Shown here: positions 24,905 to 34,700 of the stretch, in pieces
Layout of the letters: each line of letters begins with the position of its first letter
How positions within the stretch are numbered: the first letter of the stretch is position 1
Assembly: GCA_024710405.1 (NCBI GenBank)
Contig: JANJUV010000011.1
Location: 1-64,000, forward strand
DNA: 64,000 nucleotides
DNA from: Bacteroidales bacterium
GTDB taxonomy: Bacteria > Bacteroidota > Bacteroidia > Bacteroidales > F082
Direction of reading: 5' to 3'
Program-made: the position numbers and the translations under genes
The notes under the pieces: generated by a model
Database searches by the model: none
What the model was told of the DNA's origin: nothing
Seen by the model: the letters and a program-made list of their open reading frames with translations, nothing else

Positions 24905-26206
24905 ATGAGACGATCCATACGAAATCAGTTGCCGGTCAATTTGAATTTGAATGTCCGGGGTTTAAATCAATCGAGTACCCTGGCAATTAATGAGCGAAGC
25001 CGACAATTAATCAGTCAGGGACGGAAGATTTTCAGATTTGGTCTGGGGCAATCACCTTTTCCGGTGCCTGAGCCTGTAGTAGAATCTTTAAGAATCCACG
25101 CCCATGAAAAGGATTATCTGCCTGTAAAAGGTTTGTTGCAGCTTCGCGAGGCTATTTCTGGTTTCAACAAGCGTAATCAGAAGGTTGACACACGTCCTGA
25201 AGATATTCTCATTGGCCCGGGATCTAAGGAATTGATTTTCATTCTGCAGATGGTTTATTATGGAGACCTTATCATTCCGACTCCTTCTTGGGTTTCATAT
25301 TTTCCTCAGGCGCGAATTATTGGGCGACATGTGCAATGGGTAAATACGCAGGCTGCGGATGGGTATAGGTTAAGTGCTGAAAAGCTGGAGATGATATGCC
25401 GCACTGATCCAAACAGGCCCAGAGTTGTGATTTTGAATTATCCTTCAAACCCTACAGGATGCACCTATCCGCTTGACAAGCTGAAAGAACTGGCATCTGT
25501 TGCAAGAAAATTTCAGGTGGTTCTTGTCAGTGATGAGATTTACGGTATGATTCACCATCAGGGTCAGCACGTTTCCATAGCACGTTTTTATCCTGAAGGA
25601 ACTATAATCAGCAGTGGGTTGAGCAAATGGTGCGGAGCAGGAGGATGGAGGCTGGGATCTTTCAGTTTTCCGCATGAACTGCATTGGCTCAGGGATGCAA
25701 TGACGATTGTTGCAAGCGAAACATATACTTCAACTTCTGCTCCAATTCAATTTGCCGCAGTAACAGCTTTTGAGGGTGGAAACTTCATCGATGTTTACCT
25801 GGAGAACTCCAGACGAATACTACGCTATCTGGCCAAAATCATCAGACTAAAGCTGGAAGGGCAGTTTATTAGTGTTCCCATGCCTGCCGGAGGATTTTAC
25901 TTGTATCCTGATTTTGGTTACTATCGTGAGAAACTTTCAGCCAAAGGCATATTTACATCTGTTGAGTTGTGTGAAAGAATACTGGAGGAAACAGGTGTGG
26001 CATTGCTTCCCGGAATTGATTTTGGACACCAGCCTGAGGAGCTATTAGCCAGATTGGCATATGTTGATTTCGATGGTCGCCTTGCATTGGAAGTTCTGGA
26101 GCATTCATATCGAGAACAGAAGTTAACAGAGGATTATATTCGTGATGTATGTCCGATGATATGGGAAGGAACAGAGAAACTGGTTCAATGGTTCGCGAAC
26201 CTATAG
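24905..26206 (+). CDS. Pyridoxal phosphate-dependent aminotransferase, class I/II
   Basis: From 'MRRSIRNQLPVNLNLNVRG' this is 433 residues; an upstream ATG at 24857 precedes the promoter. The fold-type I signature is complete: 'FRFGLGQSPFPVPEPV', 'LIGPGSKELIF', 'PSWVSYFPQ', 'LNYPSNPTGCTYPLDKL', 'VLVSDEIYGMI' and the PLP lysine in 'SSGLSKWCGAGGWRLGSF'. The active-site Arg region near the end is less canonical ('LLARLAYVDFDGRLALE'). The amino-acid substrate is not evident; aspartate-type enzymes are the nearest relatives. It is followed by a shared bidirectional terminator. Confidence 0.9.
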   Translation: MRRSIRNQLPVNLNLNVRGLNQSSTLAINERSRQLISQGRKIFRFGLGQSPFPVPEPVVESLRIHAHEKDYLPVKGLLQLREAISGFNKRNQKVDTRPEDILIGPGSKELIFILQMVYYGDLIIPTPSWVSYFPQARIIGRHVQWVNTQAADGYRLSAEKLEMICRTDPNRPRVVILNYPSNPTGCTYPLDKLKELASVARKFQVVLVSDEIYGMIHHQGQHVSIARFYPEGTIISSGLSKWCGAGGWRLGSFSFPHELHWLRDAMTIVASETYTSTSAPIQFAAVTAFEGGNFIDVYLENSRRILRYLAKIIRLKLEGQFISVPMPAGGFYLYPDFGYYREKLSAKGIFTSVELCERILEETGVALLPGIDFGHQPEELLARLAYVDFDGRLALEVLEHSYREQKLTEDYIRDVCPMIWEGTEKLVQWFANL

Positions 26207-26234
26207 ATTAAGTTCCATTTTAGTCCTTAAACAT

Positions 26235-26282
26235 TTCAGCGTTAAAAACCAGCTTTCATATATGCTGATTTTTAACGCTGAA
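26235..26282. terminator. Bidirectional terminator between convergent genes
   Basis: A 14-bp perfect palindrome arm TTCAGCGTTAAAAA (26235-26248) pairs with TTTTTAACGCTGAA (26269-26282), with a further CAGC/GCTG pairing inside. Both strands give a stem with an internal A/U tract, and the site lies between two genes that end facing each other. Confidence 0.78.
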
Positions 26283-26326
26283 TTGTTTGGTCAATTTGGA
26301 TGAACAAGTGTTCTGCCGGCTTTGAA

Positions 26327-27724
26327 CTATTTCTTGTTTGGCAGATCTAGTCCAAATCCTTTTTGTTTATCAACATACTTTAGAACCAGTGAAAGGATCA
26401 TGGCAAGCACACCAAAACCGGCGAAGATAAGTTCAGGAACAGTGTAGTCATATTTTGCCTGAGTGTCACCTGCGGCAATGGCTTCGGCTACGCCAGGGTT
26501 GGCAGCTGTAATGGCCCATCCGATAAGAATGGGAACGGCAAGTAATCCTATGTTTTGTATCCAGAAAGTGAGTCCATAGGCTGAACCCAGAAAACGTTCT
26601 TCAACAATTTTGGGAATAGAGGGCCACATGGATGCCGGCACAAGTGAGAAGGCCAATCCGAGAATCACGATAGTTGCATAGGCAACCAAAGGAGTGAAAC
26701 TTTCGGCGGGTACAAGGGCAAAAATCAGGTGCGAAACGGTGAGCAGGATGGCTCCGTAAAGCATCATGGTTGCGCCAAGCCCTTTTCTGTCGAGGAAAGC
26801 TCCTATAAATGGGGTGAGAACCATGGCGCCAATCGGGAAGAAGGAAAACATGGCAGCGGCATCTTTAATGCTGATGTCGAGTTTTGAAGAGAGCATGTCA
26901 GTGGCAAATTTCTGGAAGGGGAATATAGCTGAGTAAAACAAAACACAAAGTCCTGCAATTGCCAGAAAGCCAGGATTTTTCAGGATAAGCCAAAGGTCGC
27001 TCACCCTGAAAGACTCCTCAGATTCGCTGCCTGCTGTTTCGCCGGTTTCCTTATCCAGTCGGGCATCCATAAAGGTGTAGATGAAGAAGGTTAAAAAACC
27101 GACTACCAGAAATGTTACTCCCCAAAAGATTGAGTTAACGGCACCTCCATTTTCAGCAAAAATGGGCGAAAGGCGGAACACGGCGAAAACACCCAGACGT
27201 GCAATTGCCATTTCGAGTCCCATGGCAAATGCTAGTTCACGGCCCTTAAACCACTTAACAATGGTTTTTGAAACTGTTATTCCGGCCATTTCCACACCTA
27301 TACCGAAAATGGCAAAACCAAAGAAAGCCAGTTTTGCCGAAGAGGGGACAGCTGTCCAGAAAGTATCAAGCCAACTTGCCAAACCGGTACCGGCAAAACC
27401 CTCCGTGAGTGCGTAATATTTTATCGATCCGCCAATTACCATGGCAAGGCCGGCTGTGATAATGGTAAATCGGATACCCATCTTATCGAGAATGATACCG
27501 GAGAGGATCAGAAAAAATGCAAAGACATTCAGGAAAAACTCCGACCCGCCCAGCATACCGAAAGTTTCGGGCGACCAGCCATGGTTGCGCTCGAGGAGGC
27601 TCTGAAGCGGTGCGGCTACATCAATAAAAAAGTAGGCAAAAAACATGGATAACGACACAAGTCCAAGTGCAATCCATCGGGCGGTCTTCGACTCGCGCAG
27701 CGATCGTTTGATCATTTCGGTCAT
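26327..27724 (-). CDS. Major facilitator superfamily transporter
   Basis: This encodes 465 residues with about 12 membrane helices and a central charged loop near 'DARLDKETGETAGSESEE'. MFS loop motifs appear as 'GIILDKMGIRFTI' after helix 2 and 'GAFLDRKGLGATMM' after helix 8, the typical D-x4-G/R pattern. The helix region 'SMWPSIPKIVEERFLGSAYG' resembles OFA/nitrate-type MFS members. The substrate is unknown. The protein ends in the cytoplasm with a short lysine-containing tail. It shows no operon partner; a TACCTTCG box at 27760-27753 on the minus strand is a possible -7 element. Confidence 0.9.
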   Translation of the reverse strand: MTEMIKRSLRESKTARWIALGLVSLSMFFAYFFIDVAAPLQSLLERNHGWSPETFGMLGGSEFFLNVFAFFLILSGIILDKMGIRFTIITAGLAMVIGGSIKYYALTEGFAGTGLASWLDTFWTAVPSSAKLAFFGFAIFGIGVEMAGITVSKTIVKWFKGRELAFAMGLEMAIARLGVFAVFRLSPIFAENGGAVNSIFWGVTFLVVGFLTFFIYTFMDARLDKETGETAGSESEESFRVSDLWLILKNPGFLAIAGLCVLFYSAIFPFQKFATDMLSSKLDISIKDAAAMFSFFPIGAMVLTPFIGAFLDRKGLGATMMLYGAILLTVSHLIFALVPAESFTPLVAYATIVILGLAFSLVPASMWPSIPKIVEERFLGSAYGLTFWIQNIGLLAVPILIGWAITAANPGVAEAIAAGDTQAKYDYTVPELIFAGFGVLAMILSLVLKYVDKQKGFGLDLPNKK

Positions 27725-27861
27725 AACATATCAGTTTTTGGGATTAATCCGGCGAAGGTAGAAATTCTTTCATTTTACTCTTCACCGAATGTGATTATTT
27801 TCAGCGGTCATACTTAAATGCTACAGCAGTGTAAACAATACAAACCATGTGGACTTCACCT

Positions 27862-27897
27862 AAAAAAAGCGCAAGGCTCGTTGATTAGCCTTGCGCT
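27862..27897 (-). terminator. Terminator of the His/Tyr-rich protein gene
   Basis: On the minus strand AGCGCAAGGCT pairs perfectly with AGCCTTGCGCT around an 8-nt loop and is followed by TTTTTT. It starts 28 nt past the stop codon of the gene at 27925-29391. Confidence 0.92.
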
Positions 27898-27924
27898 CGT
27901 CCGACTGTACTTTAAGTAACATTA

Positions 27925-29391
27925 TTATCTTGCTGAAGAACCTGAGTTGGCGGATTTTTTTGAGGGTTCGCTTCCGGCTTTTGTGGACAATTTGGCTGGG
28001 TCAGTCTTTTTTGATTCCTTCGCAATAGCAGATGAATTCCTGTTGTCTTTTCTGGCAGTGCCTGTCTGCTGACTGCTTCGTTTTTTCGGCTCTTCTGACT
28101 TGTTTACTGAATTTCGCGGTTTAGGAGATTCCTTCACCGTTTGTTTATTGCGGTCAGCCGGTTTGTTTACTGTGCCGCTCTTTGCCGGCTTATTGTCGTT
28201 TTTTACCGGGCGAACTGATTGTTCCTGTCCACTTGCCCGATCAGAATCCTTTGCTCTTGATTGTCCTGATGGCTTCGCCTCTGTCGGTTTACTCCTGTCG
28301 CTTCTGTCGTTGTGCTTTGCCTCTTTTCGTGTCGAGACATTGTCACGCTTTTGAGTCTGATCCTTTTTTGGTCTTGAATATTCCAGTACTTCACGGGATT
28401 TTGACTCGCCAGGTTTTCCGGCATCGGCAGGCTTCCCGACAGCCCTGCTGTTTGGCTGTTTTATATCATCGACACGGGGATCGTTATTTGCTCTGCTGCC
28501 TGCACGTGACTTTCCGGGAAGGTTATCACCCCTTGAGATACGATGAGCATAATAAGTTTCTCCTTCTTTCCTCTGTTCGGGGCGGCTGTAGGTGTTACGG
28601 TAAATTCCGGTGTTGATATTGACAACAACTGTAGGGGAGTAATGTCGTTGATGGACATAGTATGTTGAATGGTATCTGTCGCACCGATAATGCCTCCAGG
28701 GACGATAATAAGCGTGGTAGTGATGATGCCATCCCGAGTGGTAGCCATAGTAATAATGGTAGTAGTGTGGTGTCCAGGGATGCCAGTAGTCGGGATAATA
28801 TCCCCAGCCCCAGGATGAGCGCCAGACAACATATGTAGGAGCGGTAACAAAAACAATAACCGGCCAGGTTGCCACTTCGTAGTAGGTAGTACGCACAATT
28901 TTTGTTTGGGTCACAACTTCTGTAGTGGTGGATTTTCCTCCTGTATAGCCTGGGTTTGGTGTTTCCTCATAGTTGGGTTCAATAATGTAGTTTTGTCCGT
29001 ATAAGGCTTCGTCGCCAATAAGCTGAATCTGAACAGAACCATCGCTGAATTTCTGAACTGTAAACACAGCAACATCCTGAAACTCTTTCTCATTCAGTGC
29101 TACACGGAGAACTATATTGTGCAGGTCTCCTTCAGCAAAGTCTAAAACCATGATATAGTCAATCAGGTTGTTGTTGTTCAGATCAAGGTTGTTGATCATG
29201 TTTTCGGGGTCATTTAAACCTCTTTCGAAGCTTTCGAGGGTTTCGGATTCCTGAAACAGGTTCATAACGGCATACAGGTTCAGGTTGTCACCCGGCAATC
29301 CAAGATATCCTTCGGATTGGTTTTGTGCTGTGAGCGGCATCATGGATGCAAGCAGCAGGCTGATGGCCATTAAAATTGCGTGCTTTTTCAT
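27925..29391 (-). CDS. Secreted protein with His/Tyr-rich centre and basic disordered tail
   Basis: This encodes 488 residues. A signal peptide ends near residue 22 ('PLTAQ'). Residues 30-150 form a compact domain with an EF-hand-like Asn/Asp run 'LDLNNNNLIDYIMVLD' and 'IVLRVALNEKEFQDVAVF'. Residues 190-260 are dominated by His, Tyr and Trp ('YHYYYGYHSGWHHHYHAYYR', 'RHYRCDRYHSTYYVHQRH'). From residue 280 on, the protein is rich in Lys, Ser, Arg, Pro and Gln, with little hydrophobic content, so it is probably disordered. No family with known function is recognised. Metal binding by the His cluster and binding to polyanions by the tail are possibilities only. It has its own strong terminator. 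Confidence 0.75.
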   Translation of the reverse strand: MKKHAILMAISLLLASMMPLTAQNQSEGYLGLPGDNLNLYAVMNLFQESETLESFERGLNDPENMINNLDLNNNNLIDYIMVLDFAEGDLHNIVLRVALNEKEFQDVAVFTVQKFSDGSVQIQLIGDEALYGQNYIIEPNYEETPNPGYTGGKSTTTEVVTQTKIVRTTYYEVATWPVIVFVTAPTYVVWRSSWGWGYYPDYWHPWTPHYYHYYYGYHSGWHHHYHAYYRPWRHYRCDRYHSTYYVHQRHYSPTVVVNINTGIYRNTYSRPEQRKEGETYYAHRISRGDNLPGKSRAGSRANNDPRVDDIKQPNSRAVGKPADAGKPGESKSREVLEYSRPKKDQTQKRDNVSTRKEAKHNDRSDRSKPTEAKPSGQSRAKDSDRASGQEQSVRPVKNDNKPAKSGTVNKPADRNKQTVKESPKPRNSVNKSEEPKKRSSQQTGTARKDNRNSSAIAKESKKTDPAKLSTKAGSEPSKKSANSGSSAR

Positions 29392-29673
29392 TGCTTTGGG
29401 TATTAAAGGTTTCTTGAGTTGCTGAAATCCAAAAGCTGTGCCAGAAATAATTTCTGTACTTGGAAATCCTTATTAAACATCTTTTTCAGTGCATCTGAGT
29501 AAATCACTATCCGGTAAATAATGGAAATGATTCGAGTTAATGGATTGTTTTACAGCGCATGAAACATCCAATCAAAGAAAATGCGTTAGGTCCCAAAAAA
29601 AGTTTATACATTGATTTTCTCTGCCTCTGGAAATAATGAATCTGAGGACAGTTCGCAGTAAAACAATGCTATT

Positions 29674-30297
29674 CTAATAGAGATGGATAAGGTATTTCGA
29701 TTCGAACCACGGCTCTGAATAGTATTCGCTGAGGGGTTGGGCAATTTTGATTAGTTTTTTTGGGAGCACATCAAGTTCCGAACCTACATCGCCACCTTTG
29801 AGGTAAAGAATGCCATTAGGCTTTTGGTTAATTCCATGGCGGCGTATATTTTTTTGAGTCCAGGTCAGGAATTCCGGCAGGTTGGTAACGGCTCTGCTGA
29901 TGATAAAATCAAATGGATATTTTATTTCTTCGGCTCTTTTATTGATGGCTGTAACATTGTTCAGCCCAAGTTCCTGAACGGCTTGTTTTACGACCATAAT
30001 TTTCTTCCCGATGCTGTCTGTTAGCAAAAAGTCAGCTTGTGGAGCCAAAATGGCCAGTGGTATTCCGGGGAATCCTCCACCTGTTCCCACATCGAGTATG
30101 GTGGTTTTCGGCTTAAAGCTGATGTATCTGGCTATGGACAGGCTGTGCAACACATGGCGCTCATAAAAATGTTCCATGTCTTTTCGTGAAATCAGGTTGA
30201 TCTTGCTGTTCCAGTCTGTGTAGAAGGGTAGCATCGCCCGCAATTGTTCCTCCTGACGGGAAGTTAATTCGGGAAAATATTTATGAATTAAATCCAT
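29674..30297 (-). CDS. rsmG: 16S rRNA (guanine(527)-N7)-methyltransferase
   Basis: This encodes 207 residues, standard for RsmG (GidB), which methylates N7 of G527 of 16S rRNA using S-adenosylmethionine. The SAM-binding motif is 'ILDVGTGGGFPGIPLAI', preceded by 'ERHVLHSLSIARY', the RsmG-specific helix. 'DFIISRAVTNLPEFL' contains the conserved RAV block, and 'YLKGGD' is the family's late motif. It stands alone, not beside mnmG. A TAACTTTG -7 box lies upstream. Confidence 0.96.
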   Translation of the reverse strand: MDLIHKYFPELTSRQEEQLRAMLPFYTDWNSKINLISRKDMEHFYERHVLHSLSIARYISFKPKTTILDVGTGGGFPGIPLAILAPQADFLLTDSIGKKIMVVKQAVQELGLNNVTAINKRAEEIKYPFDFIISRAVTNLPEFLTWTQKNIRRHGINQKPNGILYLKGGDVGSELDVLPKKLIKIAQPLSEYYSEPWFESKYLIHLY

Positions 30298-30313
30298 TGA
30301 CCAAATATTGTGG

Positions 30314-30321
30314 CAAAGTTA
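30314..30321 (-). promoter_or_regulatory. Candidate -7 box of rsmG
   Basis: TAACTTTG on the minus strand fits TAnnTTTG and is 17 nt before the rsmG start. A TTG upstream is only 15 nt away, shorter than usual. Confidence 0.42.
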
Positions 30322-30469
30322 GGGATACTTTTTTATCAACTGCTTCGTTGTGCATTCCATGAATTGGAGAAGCTGTTTTGAGTATCGAACCTGACTTCAG
30401 CCATGCGATAATAACAAGATAATGTGAATAATTCAGCAACAATCGGGCAGTCGGTGCAAAGCATTAGAG

Positions 30470-30477
30470 TATTTTTG
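30470..30477 (+). promoter_or_regulatory. Candidate -7 box of the glucosaminidase gene
   Basis: TATTTTTG followed by CCC fits TAnnTTTG and is 21 nt before the ATG at 30498. The -33 position shows no TTTG. Confidence 0.38.
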
Positions 30478-30497
30478 CCCGTTATCCGACTAACTTC

Positions 30498-31460
30498 ATG
30501 GATAGAATTACGTTAAGAGTTTTATTTTTCACTATCATTCTGTTCATGAATGCCCCTAAGGTTATTGTTGCCCAGCAAAAAATAACGACTGAGGAGTATA
30601 TTCTGAAATACAAGAATATAGCTATGGAGAAGATGAGGGAATATAGAATCCCTGCTTCAATAACACTTGCTCAGGGCATCCTCGAATCGGGCAGCGGCAA
30701 CAGTAATCTGGCCCGTCATGCAAACAACCATTTCGGGATCAAATGCCATACAGGGTGGCGGGGAAGATCTTATTATGCAGATGATGATGAGAAGAATGAG
30801 TGCTTCAGAGCCTATAAAAACCCCGAAGAATCTTATCATGACCACTCATTGTTTCTTACACAAAGACCCCGGTATGCTTCGCTGTTCGATCTCGATATCA
30901 TGGATTATAAGGAATGGGCCAATGGTCTGAGTAAAGCAGGATACGCAACAAATCCGCGTTATCCGGAACTGCTGATCAGAATTATTGAACGGTACAATCT
31001 GCATGAATATGACTTGATTGCAATGGACAAGAAAAAGTTTCAGGCCGAAACAGCTCCTCACGAAATTCATTCTTTTGTGCCTGCCGACACCAGTGGATTA
31101 ACCTTAGCAGGATATTCTCCACTCGGACGCAAGGTGTACATAAATAACCGCAGGAAATTTGTTTTTTCAGATAAGGGTGATCATATCAAAGAATTGGCAC
31201 ACGAGTTTGGCGTTTATGGTTGGCAATTGATCAAATACAACGAACTGTCTAAAGATGACAGTCTGGTTCCCGGACAAATGATTTATCTTGAAAAGAAGAG
31301 AAGAAAATCGTCGGGACAGGAGTTTCATGAGGTGGTGGTCGGCGACAATATGTACAACATTTCGCAGCAGTATGGTATCCGGCTGAAGGTATTGCGTCGT
31401 AAAAATAATCTTCCCGAAGGTGTTCAGCCGGAGGCGGGTGCCAGAATCAGACTGAGGTAG
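30498..31460 (+). CDS. Exported glucosaminidase (GH73-like) with LysM domains
   Basis: This encodes 320 residues. A signal peptide covers about residues 1-25. Residues 35-175 form the mannosyl-glycoprotein endo-beta-N-acetylglucosaminidase-like domain: 'SITLAQGILESGSGNSNLA' contains the catalytic Glu, followed by 'NNHFGIKCHTGWRG', 'FRAYKNPEESYHDHSLFL' and 'AGYATNPRYPELLIRIIERY'. The C-terminus has two LysM repeats, a divergent one near 215-265 and a clear one in the last 45 residues ('VVVGDNMYNISQQYGIRLKV'). It cleaves peptidoglycan in the periplasm, probably during wall remodelling. A hairpin terminator follows at 31565-31599. Confidence 0.93.
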   Translation: MDRITLRVLFFTIILFMNAPKVIVAQQKITTEEYILKYKNIAMEKMREYRIPASITLAQGILESGSGNSNLARHANNHFGIKCHTGWRGRSYYADDDEKNECFRAYKNPEESYHDHSLFLTQRPRYASLFDLDIMDYKEWANGLSKAGYATNPRYPELLIRIIERYNLHEYDLIAMDKKKFQAETAPHEIHSFVPADTSGLTLAGYSPLGRKVYINNRRKFVFSDKGDHIKELAHEFGVYGWQLIKYNELSKDDSLVPGQMIYLEKKRRKSSGQEFHEVVVGDNMYNISQQYGIRLKVLRRKNNLPEGVQPEAGARIRLR

Positions 31461-31564
31461 TTGCATAAACGTTTGATAGCATGAATCTTCAGTCAACTTT
31501 ATTTTCTGAGATTTTTTTCTATTTGCTTTACCGTTTGTTTTTATTTACATTAGCAGACTAATTC

Positions 31565-31599
31565 AAAAAGCAATAGGGTCTAAATGACCTTTGCTTTTT
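31565..31599 (+). terminator. Terminator downstream of the glucosaminidase gene
   Basis: AAAAAGCAA-t-AGG pairs with CCT-TTGCTTTTT around a 10-nt loop, with a single bulged T. The 3' arm ends in five T. It separates the housekeeping region from the sensor cluster. Confidence 0.65.
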
Positions 31600-31620
31600 G
31601 TCCACTGCTCCCAACACGCA

Positions 31621-31668
31621 AGGTTTGATTGATGCTCAATCTGTTTGAATTGGTATGAAACCAAACCT
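31621..31668 (+). promoter_or_regulatory. Possible three-way-junction RNA in the cluster leader
   Basis: AGGTTT (31621-31626) can pair with AAACCT (31663-31668), enclosing a perfect GATTGA-tgc-TCAATC hairpin (31627-31641) and a TTGGT-atgaa-ACCAA hairpin (31650-31664). The last stem shares two bases with the outer one, so only part of it can form at once. It lies about 107 nt before the first kinase ATG. Function is unknown and it may be chance. Confidence 0.25.
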
Positions 31669-31774
31669 GGCTGTTTACTGTAACTGCTTCCATATTCTTT
31701 TCACTTTTCGGACATTTATCTGATTGATAAATAATTACTATTTGAGTTTGATGTAATGTTAATCATGTGGTGAA

Positions 31775-34700
31775 ATGAAAGAAGAATCAATCAATATAGT
31801 TGTGTTTCCCAACCTGAATGATGCTGTTTTGGGGGCAATTCAGGCCAGGGCTGCCGCCGAAGGCATTGCGGTGAGTTTTGTGCAACCAAAAACACAGCAT
31901 GAATTAGAAAAGGTAATGACCAAACAGGATATTAGATGTTGCCTGATCTCAGATAAATCGGAACTTTTTCTGCCCGAGAGCGTTATTAAAATGCTCCGTG
32001 AAAACTCTTTTACCAAAGATATATTTGTAGTTGCCGGGAATGTTACACCGGCTGAGATGCGGAATTACAACAGGGCCGGGGCTACTGAAGTATTTTTGGA
32101 AAATGAATCAGATGAAATCGCCGGAAAGGTTGTTTCCGGATTACTGTACAAAGAAACCGCTTTACAATCTGCAAGCCTTTCAGATCAGGGTAATGCCATG
32201 ATGCTGCAGTGGCTGATCAACTCAGCAGGTGAATCAATGTTGTTGCTCAACCCTGAAGGAGTTGTGCTGATGGCAAACGAATATGCGGCCAGAAGGCTAA
32301 ATACTTCTGTTGATTTGTTGTTGGGACAAAGTGTGTACCTTTTTTTGCCTGATGCAGTAGCAGAAACCAGGCGACAGATGCTTCGCAAGGCTGTTGATAC
32401 CCGAATGCCGCTGAAGTTTGAAGATAAGCGAAACGGTTTATGGGTTTTGCATCATCTTCACCCTGTGATGGAACATGACAAGGTTGTTGCCGTTGCGATT
32501 TATGCCATCGACATCAGCGAACAACGGATTGCTTCAGAGGCACTTGCTGAAAGTGAACTTCGACTGCGGCTGGCTTTGGATGCTTCAATGCTTGGCCTGT
32601 ATGACCTCAATGTGGTTACGGGCGAAGCAAAGGTAAATAACCGCTATGCCGAAATGATCGGTTATGATTATGTTGATTTTCATGAAACCAACGATGCCTG
32701 GATCGAACGGCTCCATCCTGACGACAGAGAACCAGTAGGTCAGGCATACAAAAATTACGTATCCGGAAAAACAAAGGACTATGTGGTGGAATTCAGACAG
32801 AAACACAGATTGGGACACTGGGTGTGGATTCTGTCGCTCGGTAAGATCATGGAGCGTAACGAATCAGGCGAACCCTTGCGGATGCTAGGTACACATCTCG
32901 ATATTACGGAGAAAAAAGCAAATGAGATCAGGATCTCCAATGAGTTGGCATTGCGAAAACTACTTTTCGAGGTTTCCAATGATGGCATAGTAATGATAAA
33001 TGATGCACACATGGTGCTCGAAGCCAACGACAGGTTTTGTGATATGCTTGGTTACACCATGAAGGAACTGCAACACATGCACACATGGGACTTTGATGCG
33101 ATGATGGATGAGCAAACAGTAAAGAAAGATTTTCATCGTGATGTTTTGGTCAACAGCAGATTCGAGAGTGTCCACCGCAGAAAAGACGGTTCATGTTATG
33201 ATGTTGAAGTTAGTGCGAAAAGTTTTGAATGGAACGAACAATGGTTCGTACTTTGCGTTTGCCGCGACATATCGGAACGCAAGTTGGCTGAATCCAGGAT
33301 CGGTGAGAAAATCTCTGAGCTGGAATCAAGCCGTGCTGAAGCGCTAAACCTGGCTTCTATACTGAGTGAAAAAGTTGTGGAACTTCAGCTGGCCAATACG
33401 CTTGTTCAGCGCAATGAGGAACAAATCAAGCTCATTTATGATCACTCACCTATGGGGTTGCTGAGTTTTGATGATCACGGGATTATCACAGCCTGCAATG
33501 ACCGCTTTGTTGAAATAATCGGTTCTTCAAGGGAGGCCCTCATCGGGCTTGACATGACGCGTTTGCCTGATAAACAAGTCGTTAAGCTGATTAATAATGC
33601 TCTGGTAGGAATCAGTGGAATCTATTCAGGCACATATAATTCAGTAACAGCAGACAAACAAACGGAGGTCAGGATTCAGTTTGCCCCTGTGGTAAACAAT
33701 ACAGGAGTGGTGACGGGTGGCGTGGGCATTGTTGAAGATATCAGTGAAGAAGTAGCTTCTGCCAGACACCGTCATGAACTTGAACAGCGATTCGCCAAAA
33801 CATTTTATTCAAGTCCGGTGGCTATGGCCATCACTGATAAACCAACAGGTGAATTCATCGATGTCAATGAGGAATATTGCCGCCTTTCCGGTTACGAACG
33901 TTCGCAAATCATTGGCCAGACGGTGACAGGTTTGGGTATTATCGAAGAAGAAGGACGTGAAAGCATTATAAAATCACTTGAGAGACTTGGGTACATCAAT
34001 CAGGAAGAAGTGATCCTCAATATGAGAAATCACGAGCAGCGAATCATCCTGATATCATTTGAACAGTATGAAGTTGCCGGACGCACTTATTTACTTTCAA
34101 CCCTGATCGACATCACCGAACGAAAGCAATATGAAGCAGAGCTCGCAAAGCTTACGCGGGCAGTGGAGCAATCGCCGGTTTCCATCGTAATTACCGATCT
34201 TGACGGTGATATTGAATATGTTAATCCGCGTGTTGCAGAAACTACAGGCTATTTGCCTTCCGAGTTGATCGGTAAGAATCCGAGGGTGCTGAGTTCGGGT
34301 GAGATGCCATATGAAGAGTATAAGAAAATGTACCAAACTATTAGTCAGGGAAATACGTGGCAAGGGGAGTTTCATAACCGCAGGAAAAGCGGCGAGCTCT
34401 ACTGGGAGTCAGCTACTATTAGCCCTGTGATCAATGACGAAGGAGTGATGACGCATTATATTGCTGTAAAGGAAGATATTACCGATCGCAAACGCATGCA
34501 GGCCGAACTTGTCGAGAGCGAGCAGTTATATAGAAGCATCTTTATGGGCAATCCTGTGCCTATGTGGATTTATGATGTGGAAACGCTGAAGTTTGTTGCG
34601 GTAAACGATCAGGCAGTGAACGATTACGGTTATAGCCGCGAAGAGTTTGCTGCAATGACCCTGAAGGACATCAGGCCACCTGAGGATCATGAACCGTTGA

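Larger units (their letters stand above)
31461..31774. other. 314-nt spacer before the sensor-kinase cluster
   Basis: No coding frame is convincing. It contains a terminator-like hairpin (31565-31599) and a compact set of nested inverted repeats (31621-31668), then AT-rich DNA up to the first kinase start. No clean TTTG/TAnnTTTG promoter pair was found, so the promoter of the first sensor gene is not identified. Confidence 0.5.

Noticed and set aside
28461-28898. Long alternative frame on the minus strand inside the His/Tyr-rich gene
   Set aside because: It is a by-product of the biased CAC/CAT/TAT codon composition; its protein has no signal, start context or domain pattern.
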